Assembly: GCA_938029725.1 (NCBI GenBank)
Contig: CALHGE010000003.1
Location: 1-33,867 of the forward strand
Source: an uncultured Flavobacteriaceae bacterium
GTDB taxonomy: Bacteria > Bacteroidota > Bacteroidia > Flavobacteriales > Flavobacteriaceae
Direction of reading: 5' to 3'
DNA length: 33,867 bases
Shown piece after piece: positions 8,670 through 17,543 of the stretch. A program made the translations under genes and the position numbers. Position 1 is the stretch's first letter, and each line of letters starts with the position of its first letter. Under the pieces are notes generated by a model. The model searched no databases. It was not told where the DNA came from and worked only from the letters and a program-made list of their open reading frames with translations.

Positions 8670-10040
8670 ATGAGTAAAAAGCTTTTATTTGATGAATTTC
8701 CGCCTGTTTCTGCCAAAGAATGGAAGCAGAAAATACAGTTTGACCTTAAGGGAGCAGATTATAATGAAACCTTGGTTTGGGAATCTCCTGAAGGTATCAA
8801 AGTAAAACCCTTTTATCATTCAGATGACGCTGTAAGCAGGCCTAAGAATTTGACAAGTACTTCCGTTTGGCAAGTAGGTCAATCTATCTATGCTGGTAAT
8901 GCCACGATGGCAAATGAAAAAGCCCTGAATGCTTTACAAAGAGGAGTGGAGCGTTTGTCGTTTCATATACCATCCAAAGAAATTAAAATTAAAGAACTTT
9001 TAAAGGATATCAATTTGGAGGAAACCCCTGTTTACCTAAACATGGAATTTTTATCTAAAGCATATATCCTATCTATACATGAGTTTGTTGGTAATGCTAA
9101 CCAGAACCTTCATTTAAACATAGATACTATTGGCCATTTAACTAGAACAGGAAATTGGTTTAATAATCTGGAAAAAGATTTTGCTGCGAAAGAAGAGATT
9201 CTGAAAGGAAGGTTTAAAAATGTGCTAAGCGTTGATATGTCTCTGTATCAAAATGCAGGTGCTGATATGGCCCAACAATTAGCCTACGGATTAGCACATG
9301 CAAATGAATATTTAAATGCCTTTGTTGGTAAAACTGAGCATACTTTTTCGATCTGCTTCAAGGTGTCAATCGGCACAAATTACTTCTTCGAGATTGCTAA
9401 ACTACGTGCCTTGCGTTTACTCTGGAAAACCATAGCTACTGAGTATGGGGTGCCTACAGATTGTCATATCATAGCAAGCCCAACAAAGAGAAATAAGACG
9501 GTATATGATTACAACACCAATATGTTACGCACCACAACGGAGTGTATGGCAGCGGTTTTAGGAGGGGCAGATACGGTCTTTAATTTGCCTTATGATGCCA
9601 TTTACCATAAGGATAATGACTTCGGTGAGCGTATAGCGGTAAACCAATTGTTACTTCTGAAAAATGAGAGCTATTTTGATAAGGTCGAAAACCCCTCAGA
9701 TGGGGCGTATTATATAGAAAGTATTACAAATCAATTGGCAGAGAAAGCATTGCTATTGTTTAAATCTGTCGAAAGTAGTGGTGGCTTTTTAAGGCAATTA
9801 AAAGCGCACACCATTCAAAGAAAAATACAGGAAAGCGCTCAAAAGGAACAGGCAAAGTTCAATGACGGTACGGCGGTTTTGGTAGGAACGAACAAATACC
9901 AAAACGAAAATGATAAGATGAAGAATGACATTGAACTGTACCCCTTTCTAAAAACAAACCCTAGAAAAACATTGATACAGCCCATTCTTGAAAAGCGTTT
10001 GGCAGAAGAAGTAGAACAAAAAAGATTGGATGATGAGTAG
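8670..10040 (+). CDS. mutA: Methylmalonyl-CoA mutase small (beta) subunit, short form
   Basis: A 456-residue protein homologous to the TIM-barrel part of methylmalonyl-CoA mutase. It includes [20 protein letters not shown] at the start and the [18 protein letters not shown] segment that matches the [13 protein letters not shown] segment of the large subunit. It lacks the cobalamin-binding DxHxxG motif, as expected of the non-catalytic partner. Small subunits of classical heterodimeric enzymes run to more than 600 residues; this one stops before the C-terminal flavodoxin-like domain, which seems to be absent rather than frameshifted, since the stop overlaps the next gene by 11 bases. It would dimerise with the product of the next gene and stabilise it. 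Confidence 0.9.
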   Translation: MSKKLLFDEFPPVSAKEWKQKIQFDLKGADYNETLVWESPEGIKVKPFYHSDDAVSRPKNLTSTSVWQVGQSIYAGNATMANEKALNALQRGVERLSFHIPSKEIKIKELLKDINLEETPVYLNMEFLSKAYILSIHEFVGNANQNLHLNIDTIGHLTRTGNWFNNLEKDFAAKEEILKGRFKNVLSVDMSLYQNAGADMAQQLAYGLAHANEYLNAFVGKTEHTFSICFKVSIGTNYFFEIAKLRALRLLWKTIATEYGVPTDCHIIASPTKRNKTVYDYNTNMLRTTTECMAAVLGGADTVFNLPYDAIYHKDNDFGERIAVNQLLLLKNESYFDKVENPSDGAYYIESITNQLAEKALLLFKSVESSGGFLRQLKAHTIQRKIQESAQKEQAKFNDGTAVLVGTNKYQNENDKMKNDIELYPFLKTNPRKTLIQPILEKRLAEEVEQKRLDDE

Positions 10041-12234
10041 GAAGGATTTACAAGATATGGTGCTTAAAAGCCCAGCGGTCATTTCGAACTCTTCTACTAC
10101 GCGTAGCAGTGGTTCCGTTGCAGATGGGCTAGCAAAAGACTCTAGTAATAATTTTGAAACTGCCGAAAAAATAGATTTAAAAACTTCGTATTCTGAAGAT
10201 GATATAGAAGCTGCTGAACACTTAGATTTCGCTGCCGGAATTCCTCCATACTTGCGTGGGCCCTATTCCACAATGTATGTGAGAAGACCTTGGACGATTC
10301 GCCAATATGCAGGGTTTTCGACTGCCGAAGAAAGTAATGCGTTTTATAGAAGAAATTTAAAAGGAGGCCAAAAAGGACTTTCTGTTGCTTTCGATTTACC
10401 TACACATCGCGGTTATGATAGTGATCACGAGCGGGTAGTTGGTGATGTTGGTAAAGCAGGCGTAGCTATAGATTCTGTCGAAGATATGAAGGTTTTGTTC
10501 GATGGAATTCCGTTGGATAAAATGTCTGTTTCGATGACCATGAACGGTGCGGTGCTTCCTATTATGGCATTTTATATTGTAGCTGCAGAGGAACAAGGCG
10601 TTTCTCTAGAACAATTGACAGGAACCATTCAAAATGATATTCTAAAGGAGTTTATGGTGCGGAATACTTATATCTATCCGCCAAAACCATCGATGCAATT
10701 GGTGGCTGATATTTTTGAATATACAAGTCGGTTTATGCCCAAGTTCAATAGCATTAGTATCTCTGGGTATCACATGCATGAGGCCGGTGCATCGGCAGAT
10801 ATTGAATTGGCCTATACCTTAGCCGACGGATTGGAATACATTAAAACCGGACTCAAAGCCGGATTAGAAATTGACGATTTCGCTCCACGGCTATCTTTCT
10901 TTTGGGGAATAGGGATGCACCATTTTATGGAGGTTGCCAAAATGAGAGCAGCGAGAATGTTATGGGCTAAATTGGTAAAACAATTCAACCCAAAGACCGA
11001 TAAATCTTTGGCATTACGAACGCATTGCCAGACCAGTGGGTGGAGCCTTACGGAGCAAGATCCTTTCAATAATGTGGCGCGAACTACGATAGAAGCTACT
11101 GCTGCTATTTTGGGGGGCACCCAAAGTTTACACACCAATGCCTTAGATGAAGCAATTGCATTACCGACCGATTTTTCTGCGCGAATTGCACGTGAAACGC
11201 AACTGTTTTTACAGGAAGAAACCAAAATAACCAAAACGGTTGACCCATGGGCAGGTAGTTACTATGTAGAATACCTAACCGGCGAGTTAGTAAAAAAGGC
11301 ATGGGCCTTGATGGAAGAGGTGGAAGACTTGGGTGGTATGACCAAAGCGATCGAAGCAGGAATTCCGAAAATGCGTATCGAGCAAGCTGCAGCAAGGAAA
11401 CAAGCTCGAATTGACAGCAATAAAGATGTCATTGTTGGAGTGAATAAATTCCAATTGAAGGAAGAAGACCAGCTGCACATTTTAGAAGTCGACAATCAAG
11501 AAGTGAGACGGCAACAATTAGAGCAGTTAACAGCGATTAAAAATTCAAGAGATGAAGCAGCAGTCAAAATTGCTTTGAAAGAGTTGGCCGAAGCGGCTAA
11601 ATTGAAAATCGAAGCCGATGGTCAAAATTTGCCTGCGGATAAAAATTTACTAGCTTTAGCTATAAATGCAGCTCGATTAAGAGCCACATTGGGTGAAATC
11701 AGTTCCGCTTTAGAGACCGTATTTGGTCGTCATAAAGCAGTAATAAACTCATTTTCAGGCGTGTATTCAAAAGAAATTAAAGACGATAAAAGTTTTCAAA
11801 AGGCAAAAGGAATGACCGATCAGTTTGCTGAGCAAGATGGTCGTCGCCCCCGTATTATGATTGCCAAAATGGGTCAAGATGGTCATGACCGTGGTGCTAA
11901 AGTAGTCGCCACAGGGTATGCTGATTTAGGTTTTGATGTAGATATAGGCCCCTTATTTCAAACTCCAGAGGAAGCTGCGAAGCAAGCTATAGAAAATGAT
12001 GTGCATATTCTAGGGGTTTCATCATTGGCGGCTGGGCATAAAACTTTGGTGCCGGCCGTGATAGAAGAATTAAAAAACTATGGCCGTGAAGATATTATGG
12101 TCATCGTTGGGGGGGTAATTCCGAAGCAAGATTATCAATTCTTATACGATGCTGGTGCTGTAGCGGTTTTTGGACCAGGCACCAAAATTAGTGATGCCGC
12201 TATTCAGTTGTTAGAGATTTTGATTGAAGAGTAG
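10030..12234 (+). CDS. mutB: Methylmalonyl-CoA mutase large (alpha) subunit
   Basis: A 734-residue catalytic subunit of the adenosylcobalamin-dependent mutase, which interconverts (R)-methylmalonyl-CoA and succinyl-CoA. The TIM-barrel substrate domain covers about 60-550 ([45 protein letters not shown]). The C-terminal cobalamin domain has DGHDRGAK (lower axial ligand His619), then SSLAAGHK and VGGVIP, the standard base-off binding signature. Two adjacent ATGs (10030 and 10033) lie inside the end of mutA; either may be used, and the overlap suggests translational coupling. No methylmalonyl-CoA epimerase or MeaB chaperone gene is in the window. No strong terminator follows; a weak hairpin with a T-run is near 12406-12428. 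Confidence 0.95.
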   Translation: MMSRKDLQDMVLKSPAVISNSSTTRSSGSVADGLAKDSSNNFETAEKIDLKTSYSEDDIEAAEHLDFAAGIPPYLRGPYSTMYVRRPWTIRQYAGFSTAEESNAFYRRNLKGGQKGLSVAFDLPTHRGYDSDHERVVGDVGKAGVAIDSVEDMKVLFDGIPLDKMSVSMTMNGAVLPIMAFYIVAAEEQGVSLEQLTGTIQNDILKEFMVRNTYIYPPKPSMQLVADIFEYTSRFMPKFNSISISGYHMHEAGASADIELAYTLADGLEYIKTGLKAGLEIDDFAPRLSFFWGIGMHHFMEVAKMRAARMLWAKLVKQFNPKTDKSLALRTHCQTSGWSLTEQDPFNNVARTTIEATAAILGGTQSLHTNALDEAIALPTDFSARIARETQLFLQEETKITKTVDPWAGSYYVEYLTGELVKKAWALMEEVEDLGGMTKAIEAGIPKMRIEQAAARKQARIDSNKDVIVGVNKFQLKEEDQLHILEVDNQEVRRQQLEQLTAIKNSRDEAAVKIALKELAEAAKLKIEADGQNLPADKNLLALAINAARLRATLGEISSALETVFGRHKAVINSFSGVYSKEIKDDKSFQKAKGMTDQFAEQDGRRPRIMIAKMGQDGHDRGAKVVATGYADLGFDVDIGPLFQTPEEAAKQAIENDVHILGVSSLAAGHKTLVPAVIEELKNYGREDIMVIVGGVIPKQDYQFLYDAGAVAVFGPGTKISDAAIQLLEILIEE

Positions 12235-12551
12235 TCTCCCTATTTCTTAAAGTTATACTCAATATATCGGTAAATAATTCGCGCCTCATCAATATGAATG
12301 ATGCGCTAATTACAGATTTGGCCTCAGTATGTTAGATACTTTTTTTGAGAGCAATGATGTGATTTTCATAAGTATTTTTGACTTAGTTTAATTGAATAAG
12401 CCTGTGCTGAGAGCTTAGCGGAGTTTTTTTGAATTATGGCTTAAATTGGTATTTCACCCCTTTTTTTAGGGAGTTAAACTAAAACGTAATCCCAATATCT
12501 CTTGTAGCATGGCATTTGTCTTTTTATTATAAATCATAAAATGATATGCTT
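12235..12551. other. 317-bp spacer after the mutase operon
   Basis: It holds a small stem (GCTGA/TTAGC, 12406-12419) followed by GGAG and seven T, which could be a weak terminator for the mutase operon. A second inverted repeat (CATCA/TGATG flanked by GCG/CGC, about 12280-12305) has no T-run. No tRNA, riboswitch or coding frame was found. The promoter of the small membrane protein gene probably lies in the last 60 bases, but I see no exact TAnnTTTG. Confidence 0.45.
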
Positions 12552-12722
12552 ATGAAAACTACATTACTTATCAAGGAGATTTATTTAGAAGGTTTTAAAA
12601 ACTTAGGAAATTACATCCTAAAAAATTATTTAAAAATCTTTTCGTGGTTCTGTTTTGCACTTATTTTTATAGGCTTGTATGCATTGGTTTTTAGAATATT
12701 TACGGGCTTTGCCTTTGATTAA
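12552..12722 (+). CDS. Small single-span membrane protein, 56 residues, hypothetical
   Basis: This short frame starts at ATG 12552 and ends at TAA 12720-12722. The N-terminal half is amphipathic and basic (KEIYLEGFKNLGNYILKNY), and residues about 27-47 form one hydrophobic helix (IFSWFCFALIFIGLYALVF). It ends FRIFTGFAFD. An intact start, a stop right after a compact sequence and a terminator 42 bp downstream support a real gene. It is like short proteins annotated in Flavobacteriaceae as a domain of unknown function (I recall DUF6747, unverified). It has its own spacer on both sides, so is probably monocistronic. The function is unknown; inner-membrane location is inferred. Confidence 0.75.
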   Translation: MKTTLLIKEIYLEGFKNLGNYILKNYLKIFSWFCFALIFIGLYALVFRIFTGFAFD

Positions 12723-12763
12723 TAATTCAAAAATCATATGTGATGCATATAAACCGAAACCAT

Positions 12764-12799
12764 TAAAAAGCCTGTGAATAAAAAATCACAGGCTTTTTA
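12764..12799. terminator. Strong bidirectional-looking terminator
   Basis: Perfect inverted repeat AAAAAGCCTGTGA / TCACAGGCTTTTT with an 8-base loop. The A-run and T-run at the ends allow termination from either strand. It ends transcription of the 56-residue protein gene and isolates the dinB-like gene from it. Confidence 0.9.
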
Positions 12800-12810
12800 G
12801 TACATTAAAA

Positions 12811-12841
12811 TGGAATAAATCCATAAAATAGGAAATATTCC
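12811..12841. promoter_or_regulatory. Tandem dyads upstream of dinB-like gene, candidate operator
   Basis: Two similar 11-bp dyads, GGAATAAATCC (12812-12822) and GGAAATATTCC (12831-12841), both followed by ATAAA, lie 19 bp apart centre to centre, close to two helical turns. They sit 33-62 bp before the ATG, between the terminator and the gene, where a repressor would block the promoter. They do not match the E. coli LexA box (CTG-N10-CAG) or the B. subtilis type (GAAC-N4-GTTC). Confidence 0.5.
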
Positions 12842-12873
12842 ATAAATTAGCTATCCATTTTTTAGGAGAGCTA

Positions 12874-14088
12874 ATGAACAAAACTATATTACATATTGAT
12901 TTGGATACTTTTTATGTGTCCGTAGAACGATTATTAAATCGAGAATTACAGAACAAGCCCTTGTTGGTAGGTGGCGTTAGTGATAGAGGCGTAGTGGCTG
13001 CTTGTAGTTATGAAACACGTGGTTTTGGGGTACATTCAGGTATGCCAATGCGGATGGCAAAAGAACTTTGTCCTGAGGCAGTAGTCATTCGTGGTAATTC
13101 GGGTGAGTATAGTAAACATTCTGATATTGTTACTGATATTATTAGAGAAGAAGTGCCTCTCTTCGAAAAATCAAGTGTTGATGAATTTTATGCAGATCTA
13201 ACGGGTATGGATCGATTTTTTGGTTCCTATAAATTTGCATCTGAAATGCGTGACCGTATTATCAGAGAAACAGGTTTACCTATTTCATTCGGACTTTCTT
13301 GCAATAAAGTAGTTTCAAAAGTGGCGACAGGTGAGGCGAAACCCAATAACAAAATAATGGTTGATAAGGGATTAGAAAAACCTTTTTTAGCTCCCCTCTC
13401 CATTAAAAAAATACCCATGGTAGGCGATAAAACCTATCAGGTGCTTCGAAACTTGGGTTTGCGACAAGTAAAGAACGTGCAAGAAATGCCCATGGATGTG
13501 ATGCAACGCGTACTCGGTAAAAACGGAAGTGTAATCTGGAAACGTGCCAACGGAATTGATAATACACCCATAATTCCTTTTTGCGAACGAAAGTCGATTT
13601 CTACAGAGCGTACTTTTGATAGAGATACAATAGATGTGGTAAAATTGAAGGGTATTCTTATAGCCATGACCGAGAATTTAGCCTATCAATTGCGTAGAGG
13701 AGAAAAGTTAACGGCTTGTATTGCAGTTAAGATTCGTTATTCTGACTTTAACACCTATTCGAAGCAATTGCGAATTCCGTATACGAGTGCTGACCATATT
13801 TTGATTCCTAAGATTTTAGACCTATTCAAGACACTTTATAACCGTAGGTTATTGGTGCGCTTGGTGGGTATTAAGTTTAGTCACTTGGTATCGGGTAATT
13901 ATCAAATCAATCTTTTTGAAGATACCGAAGAAACCCTCAATCTATATAATGCGATGGATGCCATACGAAAGCGTTACGGAGATAAAAGCGTGCTAAGAGC
14001 TTCAGGAATGGGGTCGAAAAGTATAGGTAGAATACATAATCCATTCAATGGGCAGCCTCCCGTTGTCTTAGCGCATCGGAAACAGTGA
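12874..14088 (+). CDS. Y-family DNA polymerase (DinB/UmuC-like), translesion
   Basis: A 404-residue Y-family polymerase, complete in length. The palm carboxylates are Asp9 (HIDLDTFY) and Asp103-Glu104 (SSVDEFYAD). Helix-hairpin-helix sequence (IPMVGDKTYQVLRNLGL) and little-finger domain follow, and QINLF at 344-348 is a good beta-clamp-binding motif of the QxxLF type. It would copy past damaged bases at stalled forks with low fidelity. An AGGAG-like ribosome site (12864-12870) precedes the ATG at 12874, which is notable because neighbouring genes have weak ones. The DnaE2-like gene follows 181 bp downstream, and the two probably work together. It could equally be called DinB (Pol IV) or UmuC-like; the 404-residue length fits both. 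Confidence 0.92.
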   Translation: MNKTILHIDLDTFYVSVERLLNRELQNKPLLVGGVSDRGVVAACSYETRGFGVHSGMPMRMAKELCPEAVVIRGNSGEYSKHSDIVTDIIREEVPLFEKSSVDEFYADLTGMDRFFGSYKFASEMRDRIIRETGLPISFGLSCNKVVSKVATGEAKPNNKIMVDKGLEKPFLAPLSIKKIPMVGDKTYQVLRNLGLRQVKNVQEMPMDVMQRVLGKNGSVIWKRANGIDNTPIIPFCERKSISTERTFDRDTIDVVKLKGILIAMTENLAYQLRRGEKLTACIAVKIRYSDFNTYSKQLRIPYTSADHILIPKILDLFKTLYNRRLLVRLVGIKFSHLVSGNYQINLFEDTEETLNLYNAMDAIRKRYGDKSVLRASGMGSKSIGRIHNPFNGQPPVVLAHRKQ

Positions 14089-14100
14089 AATCAGTTGTTC

Positions 14101-14250
14101 GGGAAAAAACAAAGAGCAAAGAGCAAAGAATCAAGACAAATGTCATTCTGAGCCCGTCGAAGGGCTGGTTAAAATGGTGCTGAGAGCTAAGACTCAAGAA
14201 CAAAGAGGCAAGAGTCTAGAAAAAGAGAAGAGCCAATAGCCAATAGAATA
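14101..14250. repeat. Intergenic repeat tract with TCATTCTGAGC-type element
   Basis: The spacer between the two polymerase genes contains AAAGAGC twice in tandem (about 14111-14125), the element TGTCATTCTGAGC followed by a stem AGCCC/GGGCT (14151-14166), an inverted pair AGACTC/GAGTCT (14190-14217), and GCCAATA repeated twice (about 14232-14246). TCATTCTGAGC elements are dispersed in intergenic DNA of many Bacteroidota and other genomes. It looks like inserted repetitive sequence, not a gene. Confidence 0.7.
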
Positions 14251-14269
14251 ACGAATAATAAACAAGCAA

Positions 14270-17200
14270 GTGTATTTAAATTGTCACACATATTACAGCC
14301 TCCGCTACGGCACTTTTTCAGAGTTAGAGCTCTTGAAGTTGGCCCAAGAAAATCAGGTAGGTCAATTAGTACTTACTGATATTAACAACACTTCGGCAGG
14401 TTTGAATTTTGTGAGAAAGGCTTCAGAATTTGGAATCAAGCCAATTTTGGGTATTGATTTTAGAAATGGTGTTAATCAATGTTTTGTGGCTATTTCAAAA
14501 AATAATGAAGGCTATTTAGAGCTCAATAATTTCCTTTCTGAGCACTTGCATAAAAAAAATAAGATTCCAGATATCGCTCCTGAGTTTAAGAACTCCTATG
14601 TTATTTATCCTTTTGAAATAGCACTTCAGAATGAGATGACAATTTTTGCGGCGAATGAGTTTGTCGGTATTTCTATCGCTGATCTGAGGCGATTACCTTT
14701 TTCTAGGTTAATGGAATTTAAAAGTAAATTGGTCGTGCAACAGCCTGTGACTTTTCGTAATAAACGCGATTTTAATACACATCGATTATTACGAGCTATC
14801 GATACGAATACTTTGTTGAGCAAGCTTTCTACTACCGAGCAAACAAGTGAAGAAGAAAAAATGTTTCCCATACAAAACTTGGCGAATGCGTTTTCTGAAT
14901 ACAGTTTCATTTTAGAAAATACAGAACGCTTAATGAATTCTTGTTCTATTCATTTTGATTTTTCTGAAGGGCGACAGCCTCAGAATTTGATGAACTATTT
15001 GGGTGGTCAAGAAGAAGATGAAAAATTGATTGAAAAGCTATGTCAAGATGGTTTGCCATATCGGTATCCAGAAGTAGGAAAAGCTGTTGAAGACCGTTTG
15101 GAAAAAGAGTTGGGCCTTATTAAAAAAATGGGTTTTGTATCTTATTTTTTAATCAATTGGGATATTGTTTCCGAGGCTAGTAAAAGGGGTTTTTTTTATG
15201 TAGGTCGCGGTAGTGGTGCCAATAGTATTGTAGCATATCTATTGCGTATCACTAATGTTGATCCGATGGAGTTAGATTTATATTTCGAACGGTTTTTGAA
15301 TCTGTATCGTGCCAATCCGCCAGATTTTGATATTGATTTTTCGCATCGTGATCGACCTGAAATGACCCAATACATTTTTGAGCGTTTTGAAAATGTTGCT
15401 TTGCTCGGCACCTATGTGACCTTCAAATGGCGAGGCATGGTACGTGAATTGGGTAAAGTTTTCGGACTACCAAAAGATGAGATAGACTTACTTTGTAATA
15501 AGAATTTTACCTCATCTAGATTGGATGATATCTCGAATTTAGTCATCAAGTATACCCAGCTTCTCGAAGGCATGCCTAATTATCTTAGTATTCATGCAGG
15601 GGGTATTTTAATCAGTGAAAAACCATTGCATTGGTTCGCTACAACACACCTACCGCCCAAAGGTTTTCCGACCGTTCAGTTTGATATGGTTATTGCGGAA
15701 GATGTCGGATTATATAAATTTGACATCCTAGGACAGCGAGGCCTCTCAAAAATACGGGAGACTTTGGATATAATTGCATACAACCAACCTGAAAAAAAAG
15801 ACACTTTCGACATACATGATATGAATTTGCTAAAGACTGATCAGTCGGTTAATGCATTAATTAAGAGTGCGCAATGTATGGGTTGTTTCTATATAGAATC
15901 TCCTGCAATGCGCATGCTTTTAAAGAAATTAGAAGTCGATAATTACCTGGGTTTGGTTGCTGCAAGTTCAATTATCAGACCAGGAGTTGCAAAGAGTGGA
16001 ATGATGCGAGAGTATATTTTACGACATCGAAATGTAGGAAGAGCCGAGCAAAAATCTCACCCGGTTATGCTTGATATTATGCCAGAGACTTATGGTGTGA
16101 TGGTGTATCAAGAAGATGTGATTAAGGTAGCTCATCATTTTGCAGGGCTTGATCTCGGAGAAGCAGATGTACTGCGACGAGGTATGAGTGGTAAATTTCG
16201 ATCGCGAGAAGAGTTTCAAGGTGTTGAGCAAAAGTTCATTGATAACTGTCGTAAAAAAGGCTACGACGACACCCTCATTTTTGAAATATGGAATCAAGTT
16301 GCCAGCTTTGCGGGTTATGCTTTTGCCAAAGGGCATTCTGCGTCTTATGCAGTGGAAAGTTATCAAACCTTGTTTTTAAGAGCGTACTTTCCATTAGAAT
16401 ATATGGTGGCTGTATTAAATAATGGCGGAGGCTTTTATCGTTCTGAATTTTACATTAATGAAGCTCGAATGTTGGGGGCCAAGATACACGCTCCTTGTAT
16501 TAATAATAGCTTTGCTGCCAATCGTATTTATGGCAAGCAGTTGTATTTAGGTTTTATGTACTTGAAGGAATTAGAAGCTCGTGTGATGGAACGTATTTTG
16601 AAAGAACGCATTCAAAATGGAATATTTATTTCTTTAGAAGGTTTTCTAGACCGGGTTTTAATATCTATAGAACAGGTCAGCATTCTCATTCGTATCAACG
16701 CTTTTCGATTTGCAAAAACGAATACGCATGAACTCTTATGGAAAGCACATCTATTTCTAAATAAGAATATCAAAATTGACCATCCGAAGTTGTTCAAACC
16801 TACACATCAAAATTTTGAAATTCCCCAATTACATACGACTGATTTGGAGATGGCTTTTACACAATTAGAACTATTGGGTTTTTGTTTATGTAGTCCATTT
16901 GAATTACTAGTTGAACGACCAAAGAACAGTACGGGTAGTAAAGATCTAGAACGCTATTTGAGTAAGTATATTGATATTTACGGCTATATAGTTACGGTAA
17001 AAAATACAAGTACACAGACTGGTAGAAGTATGTATTTCGCCACTTTGGTAGATCAACAGGGGGCTATATTTGATACGGTTCTTTTTCCACCTGTGGCTGC
17101 GAAGTATCAATTTCGAGGCAGGGGTGTGTATCGATTTTATGGTAAAGTGGTTAGTGAGTTTGGTTTTTTGAGTATCGAGGTCGTAAAAATGAGAAAAGAA

Positions 17201-17314
17201 GATTATGTACCCGATCCGAGGTACGCTGATATGAAGACTGCAACTAAAGCATTGGGCTTTATTAGAAAGAATAATTCTTCGTCTGAAGAGGAGGTTACTT
17301 CTTTAGAAAATTGA
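14270..17314 (+). CDS. DnaE2-like DNA polymerase III alpha subunit (accessory, probably error-prone)
   Basis: A 1014-residue C-family polymerase, about the length of DnaE2 and much shorter than the replicative copy at 27621. Domains in order: PHP (1 to about 200), polymerase palm with PPDFDIDF (catalytic Asp352 and Asp354), fingers and tandem helix-hairpin-helix region, and an OB fold near 900-975 (IDIYGYIVTVKNTSTQTGRS). The PHP metal residues are degraded: the first His of HxH is Asn4, the TDH histidine is Ile38 and the Glu of GxEF is Asp. There is no exonuclease domain. The start is GTG at 14270; a stop at 14249-14251 limits upstream extension. It follows the Y-family polymerase gene, as in known DinB/ImuB-DnaE2 mutagenesis modules; no ImuA gene is present here. 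A terminator follows at once. Confidence 0.9.
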   Translation: MYLNCHTYYSLRYGTFSELELLKLAQENQVGQLVLTDINNTSAGLNFVRKASEFGIKPILGIDFRNGVNQCFVAISKNNEGYLELNNFLSEHLHKKNKIPDIAPEFKNSYVIYPFEIALQNEMTIFAANEFVGISIADLRRLPFSRLMEFKSKLVVQQPVTFRNKRDFNTHRLLRAIDTNTLLSKLSTTEQTSEEEKMFPIQNLANAFSEYSFILENTERLMNSCSIHFDFSEGRQPQNLMNYLGGQEEDEKLIEKLCQDGLPYRYPEVGKAVEDRLEKELGLIKKMGFVSYFLINWDIVSEASKRGFFYVGRGSGANSIVAYLLRITNVDPMELDLYFERFLNLYRANPPDFDIDFSHRDRPEMTQYIFERFENVALLGTYVTFKWRGMVRELGKVFGLPKDEIDLLCNKNFTSSRLDDISNLVIKYTQLLEGMPNYLSIHAGGILISEKPLHWFATTHLPPKGFPTVQFDMVIAEDVGLYKFDILGQRGLSKIRETLDIIAYNQPEKKDTFDIHDMNLLKTDQSVNALIKSAQCMGCFYIESPAMRMLLKKLEVDNYLGLVAASSIIRPGVAKSGMMREYILRHRNVGRAEQKSHPVMLDIMPETYGVMVYQEDVIKVAHHFAGLDLGEADVLRRGMSGKFRSREEFQGVEQKFIDNCRKKGYDDTLIFEIWNQVASFAGYAFAKGHSASYAVESYQTLFLRAYFPLEYMVAVLNNGGGFYRSEFYINEARMLGAKIHAPCINNSFAANRIYGKQLYLGFMYLKELEARVMERILKERIQNGIFISLEGFLDRVLISIEQVSILIRINAFRFAKTNTHELLWKAHLFLNKNIKIDHPKLFKPTHQNFEIPQLHTTDLEMAFTQLELLGFCLCSPFELLVERPKNSTGSKDLERYLSKYIDIYGYIVTVKNTSTQTGRSMYFATLVDQQGAIFDTVLFPPVAAKYQFRGRGVYRFYGKVVSEFGFLSIEVVKMRKEDYVPDPRYADMKTATKALGFIRKNNSSSEEEVTSLEN

Positions 17315-17322
17315 GTTAAACT

Positions 17323-17356
17323 AAAAAAAGCTCCATCTTTCGATCGGAGCTTTTTT
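17323..17356 (+). terminator. Rho-independent terminator after dnaE2-like gene
   Basis: AAAAAAGCTCC pairs with GGAGCTTTTTT around an 11-base loop that can extend as ATC/GAT. It begins 8 bp after the stop codon and closes the polymerase module. Confidence 0.88.
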
Positions 17357-17543
17357 CTGAGAACACTATATGAAAATGAAAAATTTTATTTCTTAATTAC
17401 ACGTCAAAGATATGCTTAGACTGCTGTTTTAGAAAAGAAATGATGTGTAGCTAGGCAAAGTTGTGGTGAATAGCTATGATTTTGTTTTTTAAGAGATTTG
17501 TATCAATAATTAAGGGTATTTTTAAACTAGAATACAATCAATT

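Noticed and set aside
12279..12306. Inverted repeat after mutB as a terminator
   Set aside because: The stem is short and bulged and is not followed by a T-run.
12811..12841. LexA box before the dinB-like gene
   Set aside because: The dyads do not match the known LexA consensus of E. coli or B. subtilis, so they are called only as candidate operators of an unknown regulator.
14151..14166. AGCCC/GGGCT stem as terminator of the dinB-like gene
   Set aside because: No T-run follows and it belongs to a dispersed-repeat type element.
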